In this document: piece by piece, positions 52,637-62,562 of the stretch
Layout of the letters: every line of letters begins with the position of its first letter
Numbering within the stretch: position 1 is the stretch's first letter
NCBI RefSeq assembly: GCF_001661495.1
Contig: NZ_BDDT01000003.1
Span: forward strand, 124,001 to 188,000
Length of the DNA: 64,000 bases
Direction: 5' to 3'
Source: Pseudoalteromonas prydzensis
GTDB lineage: Bacteria; Pseudomonadota; Gammaproteobacteria; Enterobacterales; Alteromonadaceae
Position numbers and translations under genes: made by a program
The notes under the pieces: generated by a model
Databases searched by the model: none
Told to the model about the DNA's origin: nothing
What the model saw: only the letters and a program-made list of their open reading frames with translations

Positions 52637-53218
52637 ATGCAATATATAATCGTGAGTGATATTTTTGGCAGAACTGCGCATCTAACCCATTTCGCACGAC
52701 AATTGCACGGCACGAGTATTGTGGTCGATCCCTATCAGGGTCAATTGCAGGCTGTAAAAGATGAGCAACAACAATACTATGCCTTTATGGCTAAATGTGG
52801 GCACGATCATTATCTTAAAAAACTTAATATTATCCTCTCTCGTGTTGCAAAACCGACTACGTTAATTGGTTTTAGTGCCGGTGGAGCTGCCGCGTGGCGA
52901 AGTCAAGCAGCAGTAAAAAATCCGCACATAAAAAAATTAGTCGCTTTTTATCCGAGTCAAGTCCGTCACCATTTAGATGTGGTTGCAACTATGGAATGCG
53001 AATTTATTTTTGCAAAGCAAGAAGCGCACTTTGATGTATTAGCTATTGCGACTAGTCTAGCTCAGCAAGCAAATGTGACATGTCAGCTAGTCGATCACGG
53101 TCATGGCTTTATGAACCCACTATCAAACTGTTTCGATAGTGTTGCTTATCAGCAATATAGCGAATACTTAATTGCCGAAAAAAATAATCAATTAACCACT
53201 GAATTTTCTACTTTGTAA
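52637..53218 (+). CDS. Alpha/beta-hydrolase-fold protein, first gene of the 52.6 kb locus
   Basis: 193 residues, no signal peptide. The nucleophile elbow is LIGFSAGGAAAW, with the serine in GFSAG; a late histidine stands in LVDHGHGFMNP. The size and the GHGFMNP end are like small dienelactone-hydrolase- or carboxylesterase-like proteins. YPSQVRHHLD in the middle is a typical position for the acid residue region. It begins a run of five same-strand genes with the decarboxylase-like gene 49 bases on. Confidence 0.82.
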   Translation: MQYIIVSDIFGRTAHLTHFARQLHGTSIVVDPYQGQLQAVKDEQQQYYAFMAKCGHDHYLKKLNIILSRVAKPTTLIGFSAGGAAAWRSQAAVKNPHIKKLVAFYPSQVRHHLDVVATMECEFIFAKQEAHFDVLAIATSLAQQANVTCQLVDHGHGFMNPLSNCFDSVAYQQYSEYLIAEKNNQLTTEFSTL

Positions 53219-53267
53219 TAAAACACGACTATAATTACTTTTTAAGCTTATAAAATAATTATAAATT

Positions 53268-54224
53268 ATGGCATCACAACACCTGCTTTATAGTCACTTT
53301 TTATCTAACCCTGTAGCTAAACCGCCTTGTCGCATGAGCAATGCAAACATGTACGGGTTTTTTGCAAAAATTGACCCGCTCAAAGTTCAAAATTATATCG
53401 ATTCGACACTTAATCTTGCCGCAACAGATGAGTTGTATTTTAAAGGGATCGGTGAGTACGCATTGTTGACGTTCACGGATATAGAAAAAATAGCCTCATT
53501 AACTCCTCCTTTTAGTGAGCAGGGTTGGATGCAAGAAACCGATATAATTATTTGGTTGCCGATTGCACAAGTTGAAAAGCAGGGCACTGATGAAGATATC
53601 ACTCATCTCTATTGGTACCCGGCGTTTATTTGCGTCAATAATATTTATGCATTAATCAATGGGCGAGAAACATGGGGATACAACAAATATTTATGTGATT
53701 ACCAGATGCCCAGCTCAGTTGAGATGCTCACTGATTTCTCAGTATCGCTTGATTGTTTTAAGCACTTTTCACCCAGCTCAAAATTACAATCACAGCAATT
53801 GTTTACTGTTACGAAAAATACAGCTACGCAAACCGGCGGTCTATTATCTGCCCTAGAGGATTTTGGTGAGCAGGTTGCCAATTTATTCGCAGGCGATCAT
53901 CTTGGAATAGATTTGTCATTGCTAAAACAGTTATTAAGTGGCTTTGTAAATCCTCAAATGGATCAAATATTATTCAAACAATTTCCTGATGGTCAAGGAG
54001 ATAAAGCTGTTTATCAAGCTGTATTACATTCCCCTTCAGAAATAAAAAAAATCCATCAGTTTAAGCTTCTCAGTGGTGATTATCAGTTACATTTGCAGCA
54101 AGTAGATAGCTTCCCTCTAGCGCAAATGTTTGGCCTACAGCTAGGATCGCAAGCTGTTCATCTGCCGTTTTATATCAAAATGGATTTTGATCAACTTCAC
54201 GCAACACAAATACTCCCAACGTAA
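53268..54224 (+). CDS. Acetoacetate-decarboxylase-like protein
   Basis: 318 residues. The middle has YPAFICVNNIYALINGRETWGYNKYL; the block GRE-x3-Y-x-K-x-L corresponds to the GRE...YPKKL of acetoacetate decarboxylases, so K140 would be the Schiff-base lysine, while the second lysine, which lowers its pKa in the known enzymes, is a tyrosine here. The chain is longer than the usual 245, with about 25 additional residues before and a long insert after the motif. The reaction may be a decarboxylation or an aldol-type lyase step. It ends 10 bases before the FAD oxidoreductase gene. Confidence 0.75.
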   Translation: MASQHLLYSHFLSNPVAKPPCRMSNANMYGFFAKIDPLKVQNYIDSTLNLAATDELYFKGIGEYALLTFTDIEKIASLTPPFSEQGWMQETDIIIWLPIAQVEKQGTDEDITHLYWYPAFICVNNIYALINGRETWGYNKYLCDYQMPSSVEMLTDFSVSLDCFKHFSPSSKLQSQQLFTVTKNTATQTGGLLSALEDFGEQVANLFAGDHLGIDLSLLKQLLSGFVNPQMDQILFKQFPDGQGDKAVYQAVLHSPSEIKKIHQFKLLSGDYQLHLQQVDSFPLAQMFGLQLGSQAVHLPFYIKMDFDQLHATQILPT

Positions 54225-54234
54225 AGGCATCAGT

Positions 54235-56478
54235 ATGGAACAAGAAAAAATAGCCATTATTGGTGGTGGTGTAGCAGCAATGACCGCTGCGTTATACCTA
54301 ACTGAGCAAGCTAATTGGCAGCAGCAACGGCAAATAACGGTTTATCAGCAAGGTTGGCGTTTAGGAGGCAAAGGTGCCAGTGGCCGCAATAAGGCAATGG
54401 GACAACGTATTGAAGAGCATGGGTTACATGTCTGGTTTGGTGCCTATGTTAATAGTTTTAAAACCATTGAAACTGTGTATGATAAATTACAACGCCCGTC
54501 GACGAGTGCACTGAGCACTTGGCAACAAGCGTTCAAACCTCATAGTTTTATAGCTTTGCAAGAGCACATTGATGAACAATGGCAAACTTGGCCTATTAAT
54601 TTTCCACTCTTACCGGGCAACCCTGCTAATGGCAGTTTAGATATTACCGTCTGGGATTTTGTAAAAATGACCCTTGCGTGGTTAAAAGAGTGGATCCCGC
54701 AATGTGAGTTAGCGGCCACCGGACGCACTAAAAGCACGCAATTAACCACAAAAAAGCCGCGTGATAAGTATTTATTACAGCATTTTTATCAGCAAGTTAG
54801 CGCACTGGTTGCTGATAGCAGTTCTGCATGGCAAACGTTTACCAACGATATACAAAATCTCAATCAAGAAATCACTTCTACCCCCAGTCTACTGGTCGAT
54901 AAGCTTAATCAGTTTGTGCAAAGCAACAATACATTGCAGCCGCATTTATCAGAAAAAAAAGATAGCTTAGTGATTTGGTATATCGTCAGAAAATTAAAGC
55001 GCTGGCTTAGTGAAGAGATCATAGAGTTGCTAGATGATAATGCGGAGCTTAGACGAATTTATATTTGCGCTGATCTGGCAATCGCAATGCTAGTTGGTCT
55101 GATCAAGGATAAAGTTTACCGTGATGGCTTTGCCGTAATTAATAAATACGACTTTCGCCAGTGGTTATTAAAAAATGGCGCAAATAAACAATACAGTGTG
55201 GATTCTGCCCCTGTGCGAGGATTCTATGATTTAGTTTTTGCCTACCCGCAAGGCGATTTTAATAAGCCAAATGTAGAAGCCGGAGTAGCTGCAATTGCTA
55301 TGCTTAGAATCGCATTGTGCTATCGCGGCGGTGTAATGTGGAAAATGCAGGCGGGAATGGGTGATGTGATTTTTGCACCGCTGTATGAATTGTTAAAACA
55401 ACGAGGCGTGAAGTTTGAGTTTTTCCACCAATTGCAGCAGCTCACCCCTGGCGTTGATAGTACTGGCAAACATTGTGTAGAAACAGTGCTATTTCAACAA
55501 CAAGTAAGCTTAAATACACCGCAAGAATATCAGCCATTAGTGAATGTAAAAAATCTGCCTTGTTGGCCAAGCGAGCCACTTTATCAACAAATAGACTCAG
55601 TACAAGCTGAATTATTACAGCAAAATAATATAAATTTAGAATCATTTTGGAGTGACTGGCCAGCGCGCTATAAAGCGCATTTTGGTGCAGAACTTCCGAC
55701 TAAAACACTGCAGGTTAATGAGGACTTTGACCGACTGATACTGGGTGTTTCGGTTGCATCACTGGAGCATGTTTGCCCGCAACTTTTGGCGATCGACGCA
55801 AACTTTGCTGCACAAGCAAAAAATGTACTGTCAGTTGCAACTCAGGCCAGCCAGCTTTGGTTGACTAAAACAGATCAGCAACTGGGCTGGCAATATATGC
55901 CAGCAAGTGAAGAAGGCCCTATTTTGAGTGGTTTTAGTGAACCATTTGATACCTGGGCTGCAATGCAAAATTTAGTTGAGAAAGAGCAATGGCCTGTAAA
56001 TGACACGCCACAAAATATAGCTTATTTTTGTAGCGCATTTCCCTGCCAAGCATACCCGCCGCAAACTGATCATAGCTTCCCGGCTCGGGCTAAAGCACAA
56101 GTGAAAGCGAATTTAAGCCAATTAGTAACCACAAATTTGCAGCCGCTATGGCCATCAGCTTATAACAATAATGATTTTGACTGGTCGGTTTTATATGCCA
56201 GCAATGCAACTGAGCAAGCGCGGTTAGATCAGCAGTATTGGCGAGTGAATGTTGATCCAAGTGAGCGTTATGTGTTGTCAGTTACAGGCTCAAGCCAATA
56301 CCGTTTAGCAACGGATGGTACTGTGTTTAGTAATTTATTGATCACCGGGGATTGGATAAAAACAGGCGTTAATGCCGGCTGTGTAGAAGCTGCCGTTATG
56401 GCTGGTATGCAAACAGCACGAACACTGTGCGGGCACCCGGCGCAGATCAGTGGTGAGGATGCGTTTCAATCGCGATAA
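54235..56478 (+). CDS. FAD-dependent oxidoreductase, phytoene-desaturase/hydroxysqualene-dehydroxylase-like
   Basis: 747 residues from ATG 54235, with AAAGG seven bases before; the longer frame from 54187 would overlap the upstream gene. FAD-binding IAIIGGGVAAMTAALYL is at the N-terminus, with the second part GWRLGGKGASGRN, then EEHGLHVWFGAYV. The C-terminal FAD motif is LITGDWIKTGVNAGCVEAAVMAG, as in carotenoid desaturases and HpnE. A central block of about 250 residues is unusual. It probably oxidises or isomerises a hydrophobic compound. Same transcript as the decarboxylase-like gene. Confidence 0.82.
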   Translation: MEQEKIAIIGGGVAAMTAALYLTEQANWQQQRQITVYQQGWRLGGKGASGRNKAMGQRIEEHGLHVWFGAYVNSFKTIETVYDKLQRPSTSALSTWQQAFKPHSFIALQEHIDEQWQTWPINFPLLPGNPANGSLDITVWDFVKMTLAWLKEWIPQCELAATGRTKSTQLTTKKPRDKYLLQHFYQQVSALVADSSSAWQTFTNDIQNLNQEITSTPSLLVDKLNQFVQSNNTLQPHLSEKKDSLVIWYIVRKLKRWLSEEIIELLDDNAELRRIYICADLAIAMLVGLIKDKVYRDGFAVINKYDFRQWLLKNGANKQYSVDSAPVRGFYDLVFAYPQGDFNKPNVEAGVAAIAMLRIALCYRGGVMWKMQAGMGDVIFAPLYELLKQRGVKFEFFHQLQQLTPGVDSTGKHCVETVLFQQQVSLNTPQEYQPLVNVKNLPCWPSEPLYQQIDSVQAELLQQNNINLESFWSDWPARYKAHFGAELPTKTLQVNEDFDRLILGVSVASLEHVCPQLLAIDANFAAQAKNVLSVATQASQLWLTKTDQQLGWQYMPASEEGPILSGFSEPFDTWAAMQNLVEKEQWPVNDTPQNIAYFCSAFPCQAYPPQTDHSFPARAKAQVKANLSQLVTTNLQPLWPSAYNNNDFDWSVLYASNATEQARLDQQYWRVNVDPSERYVLSVTGSSQYRLATDGTVFSNLLITGDWIKTGVNAGCVEAAVMAGMQTARTLCGHPAQISGEDAFQSR

Positions 56479-56587
56479 AACAACTCTCAGAATTAGGTAT
56501 TTAGGCGACTTTAATCAATAAATTAGTCTATAATCACAAATAATTACAGTATGTTTACATATGTTCGGTATAAAGGTTTATTGTTTT

Positions 56588-58858
56588 ATGAAAAGCCACA
56601 TTTCAGCTTTTTCAAATAGTATAGTGATACTGTGCTCATCGAGTCTGGTTTTGTCTGCTGCTGTGCAAGCACAAAATGACGAATTGGCTGTCGCCAAAAG
56701 TAGCCTTGAAGTGATTGAGGTGTATGCCCAAAAGCGGGCGCAAGCAATTGAAGATGTTAGTATTGCAATTAGTCAGGTGAAAGGGGAAACCCTAAAAAAT
56801 CAGCATTACAAAGATTCAACAGAACTGTCAGTATTTGCGCCAAATTTAAAAATTAGCCAAAATGCAGCAGAAGGCACACCGCCTGCAGTTAATATCCGTG
56901 GTGTTGGTCTTGTTGATTATAACACGGCGAATACGTCACCTGTGGCCATTTATATTGATGATGTTGCTGTAGGATCCGCAAGCAATCAAATTGTGAACTT
57001 TTTTGATATTGAACAGGTTGATATTTTACGAGGTCCGCAAGGTACTTTATTTGGTCGTAATGCAACGGGGGGGGCTATCTTAATTCGGACTAAGCGCCCT
57101 GAATTTAACGAGTCGGGGTATTTAACAGCGGGTATAGCAAATAACAACGCATTTAACATTGATGCTATGTATAACAATCAATTGAGTGATAAGACAGCAT
57201 TTCGTATTGCTATTAATCGTCAAGATTATGATTACTCAACAAACAATGTATTTAGCCAGTCGCCAACTGCGGGTATGGAGCAAACGAATGCCCGGTTATC
57301 ATTATTGAGTGAGTTTGATGGTGTACAATTATTGTTACAAGGCCACATAGAAGATTGGCAGGGAATTGTTCAGCCAGTAGGAAATATTGGTATAGTTGCG
57401 GATCCTTTAACAGGTGAGCTATGCAGCCCAAGCCAAGCGGGTTCGACAAATTGTTTCGATAACTTTGGCTTTAATGATGCCAGTGACGATTTTTATACCG
57501 TTAAGGTCAATAATGATTCACCTCATAAAACTGACGGCAAAGGATTAAGCGCGCATATTAATTGGCAACTCAATGAGCGTAATGAAGTGGTTGCAATTAG
57601 TAGTTATAACCAACTAGAACGTACACATGCGTTTAATTGTGATGGCTCACCAGCGCGTTTATGTGAAGGGAATTTAGGGCTTGATACTCACTTATTTAGT
57701 CAAGAGCTTCGCCTACAAACACAATGGGATGAACATACTTTAACCAGTGGCCTGTACTACGCGGATGAGTCAATTAAGCAAAATAATATTAATGATATTC
57801 TCCGCGATTTTAGGGGGATCCTCGCCCCAGATCTCACTGCGACCTTTTTTTACGATAATCAAATTGATACGCAAAATATGGCTGCTTTTAGCCAGTTAGA
57901 TTATCAGCTAGACTCCGATTGGTCGATAAGTGTCGGCTTACGTTATTCCTACGAGTCACTTGATTATGATTCAGTCGCACAGTTAAATGTGGTAGTCGAT
58001 AGCGCGGATTTAGCGGGCGTATTAGTGCCATTTTATCATGTGCAAGGGCAGCAGTCCGACAACGGTTTTTCTGGTCAATTTGCAGTGAACTATCAGCTAA
58101 GCGATACAACCCATGGCTACTATCGCTTTGCGAATGGCGCCAAAAGTGGTGGCTATAACGGCGGCTTTTTATCATCGCCTGAACAAGCTGAATTAGCTGA
58201 CTATGGTAAAGAACGCTTGAATGCTCATGAGGTAGGTAGCAAGTCATGGTGGCCAGAGCAAGGGGTACGGTTTAATTGGGCTGCTTTTTATTATGATTAT
58301 AATGATCAGCAAGTATTTATGAATCAGCCCTCTGAATCAGTGCAAAAGCCCCCCGTGCAACTACTAGAAAATGTCGGTGACTCAGTGATTTATGGCCTTG
58401 AGGCAGAAATTGATTATCAGGCTACGGATGCTTTGTCGATGCGTTTTGCACTGGGCTATATCCCTCATGCGGAATTTGAAGAATTTGTAGACCCCTTAGG
58501 TAATAGTTTAACTGACAACCGTTTACCATTTACCTCAAAGTGGAATGTCAGTGCGGGCGTTGAATATCGCTTAGAGCTCGCAGGTAACCCTTTAACAACA
58601 CAATTATTAGTTGATTATCAGTCAGAGTATTATTTTGATCAAAACCAAAACCCGTATGCCATGCAAGACGGTTACAGTTTAGTCAATGGTAATATTCGTT
58701 ATCAATTGGATAATTTGAGCTTTGTATTTTGGGGCAAAAACTTATTCGACACTGAGTACAGCAATTTAAAATTTGATTTAAGCTCGTTTCTTGGCATGCT
58801 AGAAGACTTCAAAGGGGAAGGCCGTCGTTATGGTCTGGATGTTAGTTATCAATTTTAA
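56588..58858 (+). CDS. TonB-dependent receptor of the 52.6 kb locus
   Basis: 756 residues from ATG 56588 (the frame begins at 56561; the inner ATG gives a proper signal peptide ending AVQAQND). TonB-box-like segment EVIEVYAQKR, plug with VNIRGVG and VDILRGPQGTLFGRNATGG, barrel ending YGLDVSYQF. It is of the sterol/vitamin/siderophore-like general family and unrelated to the glucoside receptor at 23644. It follows the FAD oxidoreductase by 110 bases and precedes the hybrid kinase by 30 bases. Confidence 0.93.
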   Translation: MKSHISAFSNSIVILCSSSLVLSAAVQAQNDELAVAKSSLEVIEVYAQKRAQAIEDVSIAISQVKGETLKNQHYKDSTELSVFAPNLKISQNAAEGTPPAVNIRGVGLVDYNTANTSPVAIYIDDVAVGSASNQIVNFFDIEQVDILRGPQGTLFGRNATGGAILIRTKRPEFNESGYLTAGIANNNAFNIDAMYNNQLSDKTAFRIAINRQDYDYSTNNVFSQSPTAGMEQTNARLSLLSEFDGVQLLLQGHIEDWQGIVQPVGNIGIVADPLTGELCSPSQAGSTNCFDNFGFNDASDDFYTVKVNNDSPHKTDGKGLSAHINWQLNERNEVVAISSYNQLERTHAFNCDGSPARLCEGNLGLDTHLFSQELRLQTQWDEHTLTSGLYYADESIKQNNINDILRDFRGILAPDLTATFFYDNQIDTQNMAAFSQLDYQLDSDWSISVGLRYSYESLDYDSVAQLNVVVDSADLAGVLVPFYHVQGQQSDNGFSGQFAVNYQLSDTTHGYYRFANGAKSGGYNGGFLSSPEQAELADYGKERLNAHEVGSKSWWPEQGVRFNWAAFYYDYNDQQVFMNQPSESVQKPPVQLLENVGDSVIYGLEAEIDYQATDALSMRFALGYIPHAEFEEFVDPLGNSLTDNRLPFTSKWNVSAGVEYRLELAGNPLTTQLLVDYQSEYYFDQNQNPYAMQDGYSLVNGNIRYQLDNLSFVFWGKNLFDTEYSNLKFDLSSFLGMLEDFKGEGRRYGLDVSYQF

Positions 58859-58888
58859 TAGCTTGCTTATAAAACGAAGGTCTATTCT

Positions 58889-61591
58889 ATGTTGTTAAAG
58901 CTAGTATACAGTTTGTGGAGTGTCATTTTTATTGGCTTATTAACAACTTATACTTATGAAGCGCGCGCTATAACTACCTCTGATGTATTTGTATATACTG
59001 AGCAACAGCAAGACATTAATTTGTTCCAAGTTGGTACATTACTTGCCACCAGTAACGATGGTTTTCCGCGTTCTAGTTCGCAAATAAAAAGCTGGCTTGA
59101 CAATAAACAACCGCAATCCACAACCACGTATTTTGGTGGCAGTTATTGGTTGGTTGTGGAGCTGGAAAATCAAACTCAGTTAGATGAATTAGTGTTGTTC
59201 CCATACAACACTTTAGTGTCGCGTATCGAAACGCGCGTCTATGATATGACTGATCCTACCATGGCCTTCGCTCGCTATTTGACTGGCGGTATCGAGAAAA
59301 ATGAATTTGCCTTTCATTATGGTAACAAAATAACGCTTACCTCCGGCAAGCGTTATTTTATGATCACTAAGTATGAAAGCGACTATTTTTATACCCCGCC
59401 AAAACTGGTTTTAAAGCCTTATAACGCCTATTTTTCACAGATCACCATCGAGAATATGGTGATGATGTTGTGCTTTGGGGTAGGCATTGCGCTTGGTTTG
59501 TATAATCTATTAATTTACTTTGGTGCCCGTGATGTTACGCATCTATATTATGCGTTGTTCACAGCATGTTGGGTATTTGCCTGGAGCCAGTTTTTCCATA
59601 TTCCTGATCAAATATTTGGTTTTTACAGTTCGCACTTGCATTGGGTTGGCTTTGTTCTCATACCGCTGACTAATATTCTATTTTTCAATAGCCTACTCAA
59701 ACTCAAAGAAAGCTTTCCGCGATTATCAAATGCATCCTTTATATTGGCTGCGATATCAACAGCAGGGGTTCCTTTTGCGATAATATGGCCGGGCTTTGGT
59801 TTTATTTGGGCAACCATAGTCACCGGCGCGACTTTATGCCTAGGGCTTTACATTGGCATACGCAGTTGGATGAGTGGCTTTAAGCCGGCACGTTTTTTTG
59901 TATTTGCTTACCTTGCAATGGCTATTCCTAACATGGTGGGAAACCTCACTAATTTAGGTGTGTTACCACAAATCGCAATTGATTTATATTTGCTCGGCCT
60001 AATTGGAACTGCTCTCGATGCTATGTTATTGGCTTTTGCGGTGGCAAATAAATTTAGTATCTTACACGATGAGAATGTTGAGCTGACAAAAAACCTCGAG
60101 CAAAAAGTTCAACTTCGTACCCAAGAGTTACAACAACTAGCTGAAGAGCTGCGAGATGCCAGTGAGGCTAAAAGCCGCTTTTTAGCGAATATGAGCCATG
60201 AGATTCGCACCCCCATGACCTCAATTATTGGTTACGCAGATGGTATTATTTTAGGGGATATTAAACCCCACGAACGAAATCATGGTATACGGGTTATTTT
60301 ACAAAATAGTCGTCATGTACTGGGCTTAATTAATGACATATTGGATATGTCAAAAATTGAAGCTAATCGTCTTGAGATCGATTTAGTTGAGACCGACTTA
60401 TTTGCCACCATAGCCAATATTGAGTCGTTATTGGGTAAGCAAATACGTGATAAAGGCCTTAAATTTAAAGTTGATTATCAATTTCCTTTGCCTGATTGGA
60501 TAGTCTCAGATCCAATACGATTACGGCAGATATTACTAAATTTAACAGCCAATGCCCTAAAATTTACCACGGTAGGCCATATTCAATTAGTGGTGAGTTG
60601 TAGCAAAGAGCAGTTGGTTATTAAAGTTAAAGACACCGGTATTGGTATGACAGATGCGGAACAAGCTGATTTGTTCACGCCATTTTATCAGGCTGATTCG
60701 TCTATTTCTCGTCAATATGGTGGCACTGGGCTTGGCTTAAATATTTCAAAAAGTTTAGCTGAAAAGTTGGATGGTGATATCACTGTCCATTCTCATGTTG
60801 GTAGTGGCAGTGAATTTAGTCTTAGTATGGCATTGTATACACCTGAGCGAGTTCGTTGGATAACCAGTTTTGAAGAAATATGCCAGAGCAGCGTAAAAGA
60901 GTTACCAAGCCTGTGCCAACGAAACTTAGTTGGTGAAGTACTGGTTGCTGAGGATCATCCAGAAAACCGTGAGCTTATTAAGCGTATTTTAGAGCGGATG
61001 GGGTTAACCGTTACAGCAGTTGAGAACGGTCAAGATGCAGTACAAGCGACTTTAGATCACCAATTTGATTTAATATTATTAGATATCCAAATGCCGATAA
61101 TGGACGGTGAACAAGCGATACATATTATGCAGGCAACGGGTATAACGACACCGATTGTTGCGTTAACGGCTAACACCATGAAACACGAAATAGAGCGTTA
61201 CTTAAAACAGGGTTTTATTGACCATATCGGCAAACCGATTGACCGCAGTGAGTTTAGTCAAAAAATCGCCAGCTATTTAGATATTGAAATGCATGAGGAA
61301 GTGAACCTTCCTGAACATGAATTTGCAGCACTCAAGCAAGTATACATCAACGGTTTAAAAGCGCAGCGAAATACACTGAGTCGGCAATACACTGAAGGTG
61401 ATATCGACGGCTTTTCACAAAGTGTGCATATGTTGAAGGGAACTGCAGGTATGTTTGATTGCGATACCTTGTATCAACATGCACTTAAGTTAGATAAAGC
61501 ATTGAAAGCAGACAGGGTTATTCTCGATAGCCAGTTAGTGTCTAACGTACTTACTGAAATCGACGATATACTGCTTCACTCAACGCAATGA
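58889..61591 (+). CDS. 7TMR-DISM hybrid histidine kinase with receiver and Hpt domains
   Basis: 900 residues. Signal segment, then a periplasmic DISMED2-type domain (about 40-165, with GGSYWLVVELEN), seven membrane helices (about 190-390), a coiled-coil linker, the kinase core with H437 (ANMSHEIRTPM), N box, GTGLGLNISKSL, a receiver with D732 (LLDIQMPIMDG) and a Hpt domain with H847 (HMLKGTAGMF). DISMED2 is related to carbohydrate-binding modules, so it could sense a sugar or lipid-like ligand. There is no response regulator gene next to it; the phosphate must reach a distant partner. Confidence 0.95.
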   Translation: MLLKLVYSLWSVIFIGLLTTYTYEARAITTSDVFVYTEQQQDINLFQVGTLLATSNDGFPRSSSQIKSWLDNKQPQSTTTYFGGSYWLVVELENQTQLDELVLFPYNTLVSRIETRVYDMTDPTMAFARYLTGGIEKNEFAFHYGNKITLTSGKRYFMITKYESDYFYTPPKLVLKPYNAYFSQITIENMVMMLCFGVGIALGLYNLLIYFGARDVTHLYYALFTACWVFAWSQFFHIPDQIFGFYSSHLHWVGFVLIPLTNILFFNSLLKLKESFPRLSNASFILAAISTAGVPFAIIWPGFGFIWATIVTGATLCLGLYIGIRSWMSGFKPARFFVFAYLAMAIPNMVGNLTNLGVLPQIAIDLYLLGLIGTALDAMLLAFAVANKFSILHDENVELTKNLEQKVQLRTQELQQLAEELRDASEAKSRFLANMSHEIRTPMTSIIGYADGIILGDIKPHERNHGIRVILQNSRHVLGLINDILDMSKIEANRLEIDLVETDLFATIANIESLLGKQIRDKGLKFKVDYQFPLPDWIVSDPIRLRQILLNLTANALKFTTVGHIQLVVSCSKEQLVIKVKDTGIGMTDAEQADLFTPFYQADSSISRQYGGTGLGLNISKSLAEKLDGDITVHSHVGSGSEFSLSMALYTPERVRWITSFEEICQSSVKELPSLCQRNLVGEVLVAEDHPENRELIKRILERMGLTVTAVENGQDAVQATLDHQFDLILLDIQMPIMDGEQAIHIMQATGITTPIVALTANTMKHEIERYLKQGFIDHIGKPIDRSEFSQKIASYLDIEMHEEVNLPEHEFAALKQVYINGLKAQRNTLSRQYTEGDIDGFSQSVHMLKGTAGMFDCDTLYQHALKLDKALKADRVILDSQLVSNVLTEIDDILLHSTQ

Positions 61592-62392
61592 TTTTAGTTG
61601 TTCGCGGCTTAATTGTACAAAGTCTGTACGTTGATAATATCGAGCATACAAGGTGGTAAAAATCGCACTTTGCGAGAGTTTATCAAATGTGGAAATGAGC
61701 TCTTTCGCTGAAGCGGTTTTACTATAACAACAATTGCGATAACGTTTTATTAATTGCGCTAAACTGCTGCCTTGTTGCTGTAATGCTAATTCTGCTTCAA
61801 TAAAAAACGCAGCGCCACTCCAATACACTCGTTGTTGCGCACCGTGTTGCCACATGTCTGCGGATAACTCACTCAGTGGTTGTGACATTTTACGTGTTTG
61901 ATTGCGGCCACGTTCAAGTCCAGCACTAAGTCGTTGGATAAATTGTCCACTATTTATTACCTTGTTATCATGCATTATTCTATTTTGCATATAGGTAGCA
62001 AACCCTTCACTTAGCCAAAAAGCTGAATAGGGCAATAACGGTAAGTATAAATGAGCAAGCTCATGGTACAGAGTCCAATCATCATTTAGCTGGCGTAAAC
62101 TAGCGAAGCGGTCAAAATGTAATTCTATACCATCAGGATCGCCTCTTTTTACGCTACCCCAAGGCACCGGCTCAAAGGTAATATAACGAGGGTGTAAATA
62201 AATAGGCAACAATGCATGTGGTAGTGGCCCTAAGCTTGCCTGTGTTTTCTCTACACTGGAATTTAACCATTTTACTATCCGTTGTTGTTGGTTGTCCGAA
62301 AGTCCCGTTAATCCATGTGGCTGAATCTGCGTACTAACTTGGGCTGCGCAATTAAAACACAACGCAAATAAAATCGAATATAATAGTTTCAT
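61580..62392 (-). CDS. Exported HExxH metallopeptidase-like protein
   Basis: 270 residues, signal peptide near NCAAQVS. The zinc motif is YHELAHLYLPL with H110, E111, H114 and the third ligand E129 in WLSEGFATYM, the gluzincin arrangement seen in M1/M61-like enzymes. The domain is short and lacks the N-terminal beta domain of full M1 peptidases. It should act in the periplasm; substrate unknown. Its 3' end overlaps that of the hybrid kinase by 12 bases on the other strand. Confidence 0.85.
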   Translation of the reverse strand: MKLLYSILFALCFNCAAQVSTQIQPHGLTGLSDNQQQRIVKWLNSSVEKTQASLGPLPHALLPIYLHPRYITFEPVPWGSVKRGDPDGIELHFDRFASLRQLNDDWTLYHELAHLYLPLLPYSAFWLSEGFATYMQNRIMHDNKVINSGQFIQRLSAGLERGRNQTRKMSQPLSELSADMWQHGAQQRVYWSGAAFFIEAELALQQQGSSLAQLIKRYRNCCYSKTASAKELISTFDKLSQSAIFTTLYARYYQRTDFVQLSREQLKSLR

Positions 62393-62562
62393 AGTTTACC
62401 GTGTGACGCTTTAAGTGAGTAAGAGAAGACCAAACAAAGTGCAGCCGACATTCATTATTTTATTGTTGAATAATAAGTATAACGGCTAAAACCACGACAT
62501 TAGCTCCTAAGCATGGTTTAATTGTTATATCAACACTCTATAACAAAAAGCATGGCAATAGT

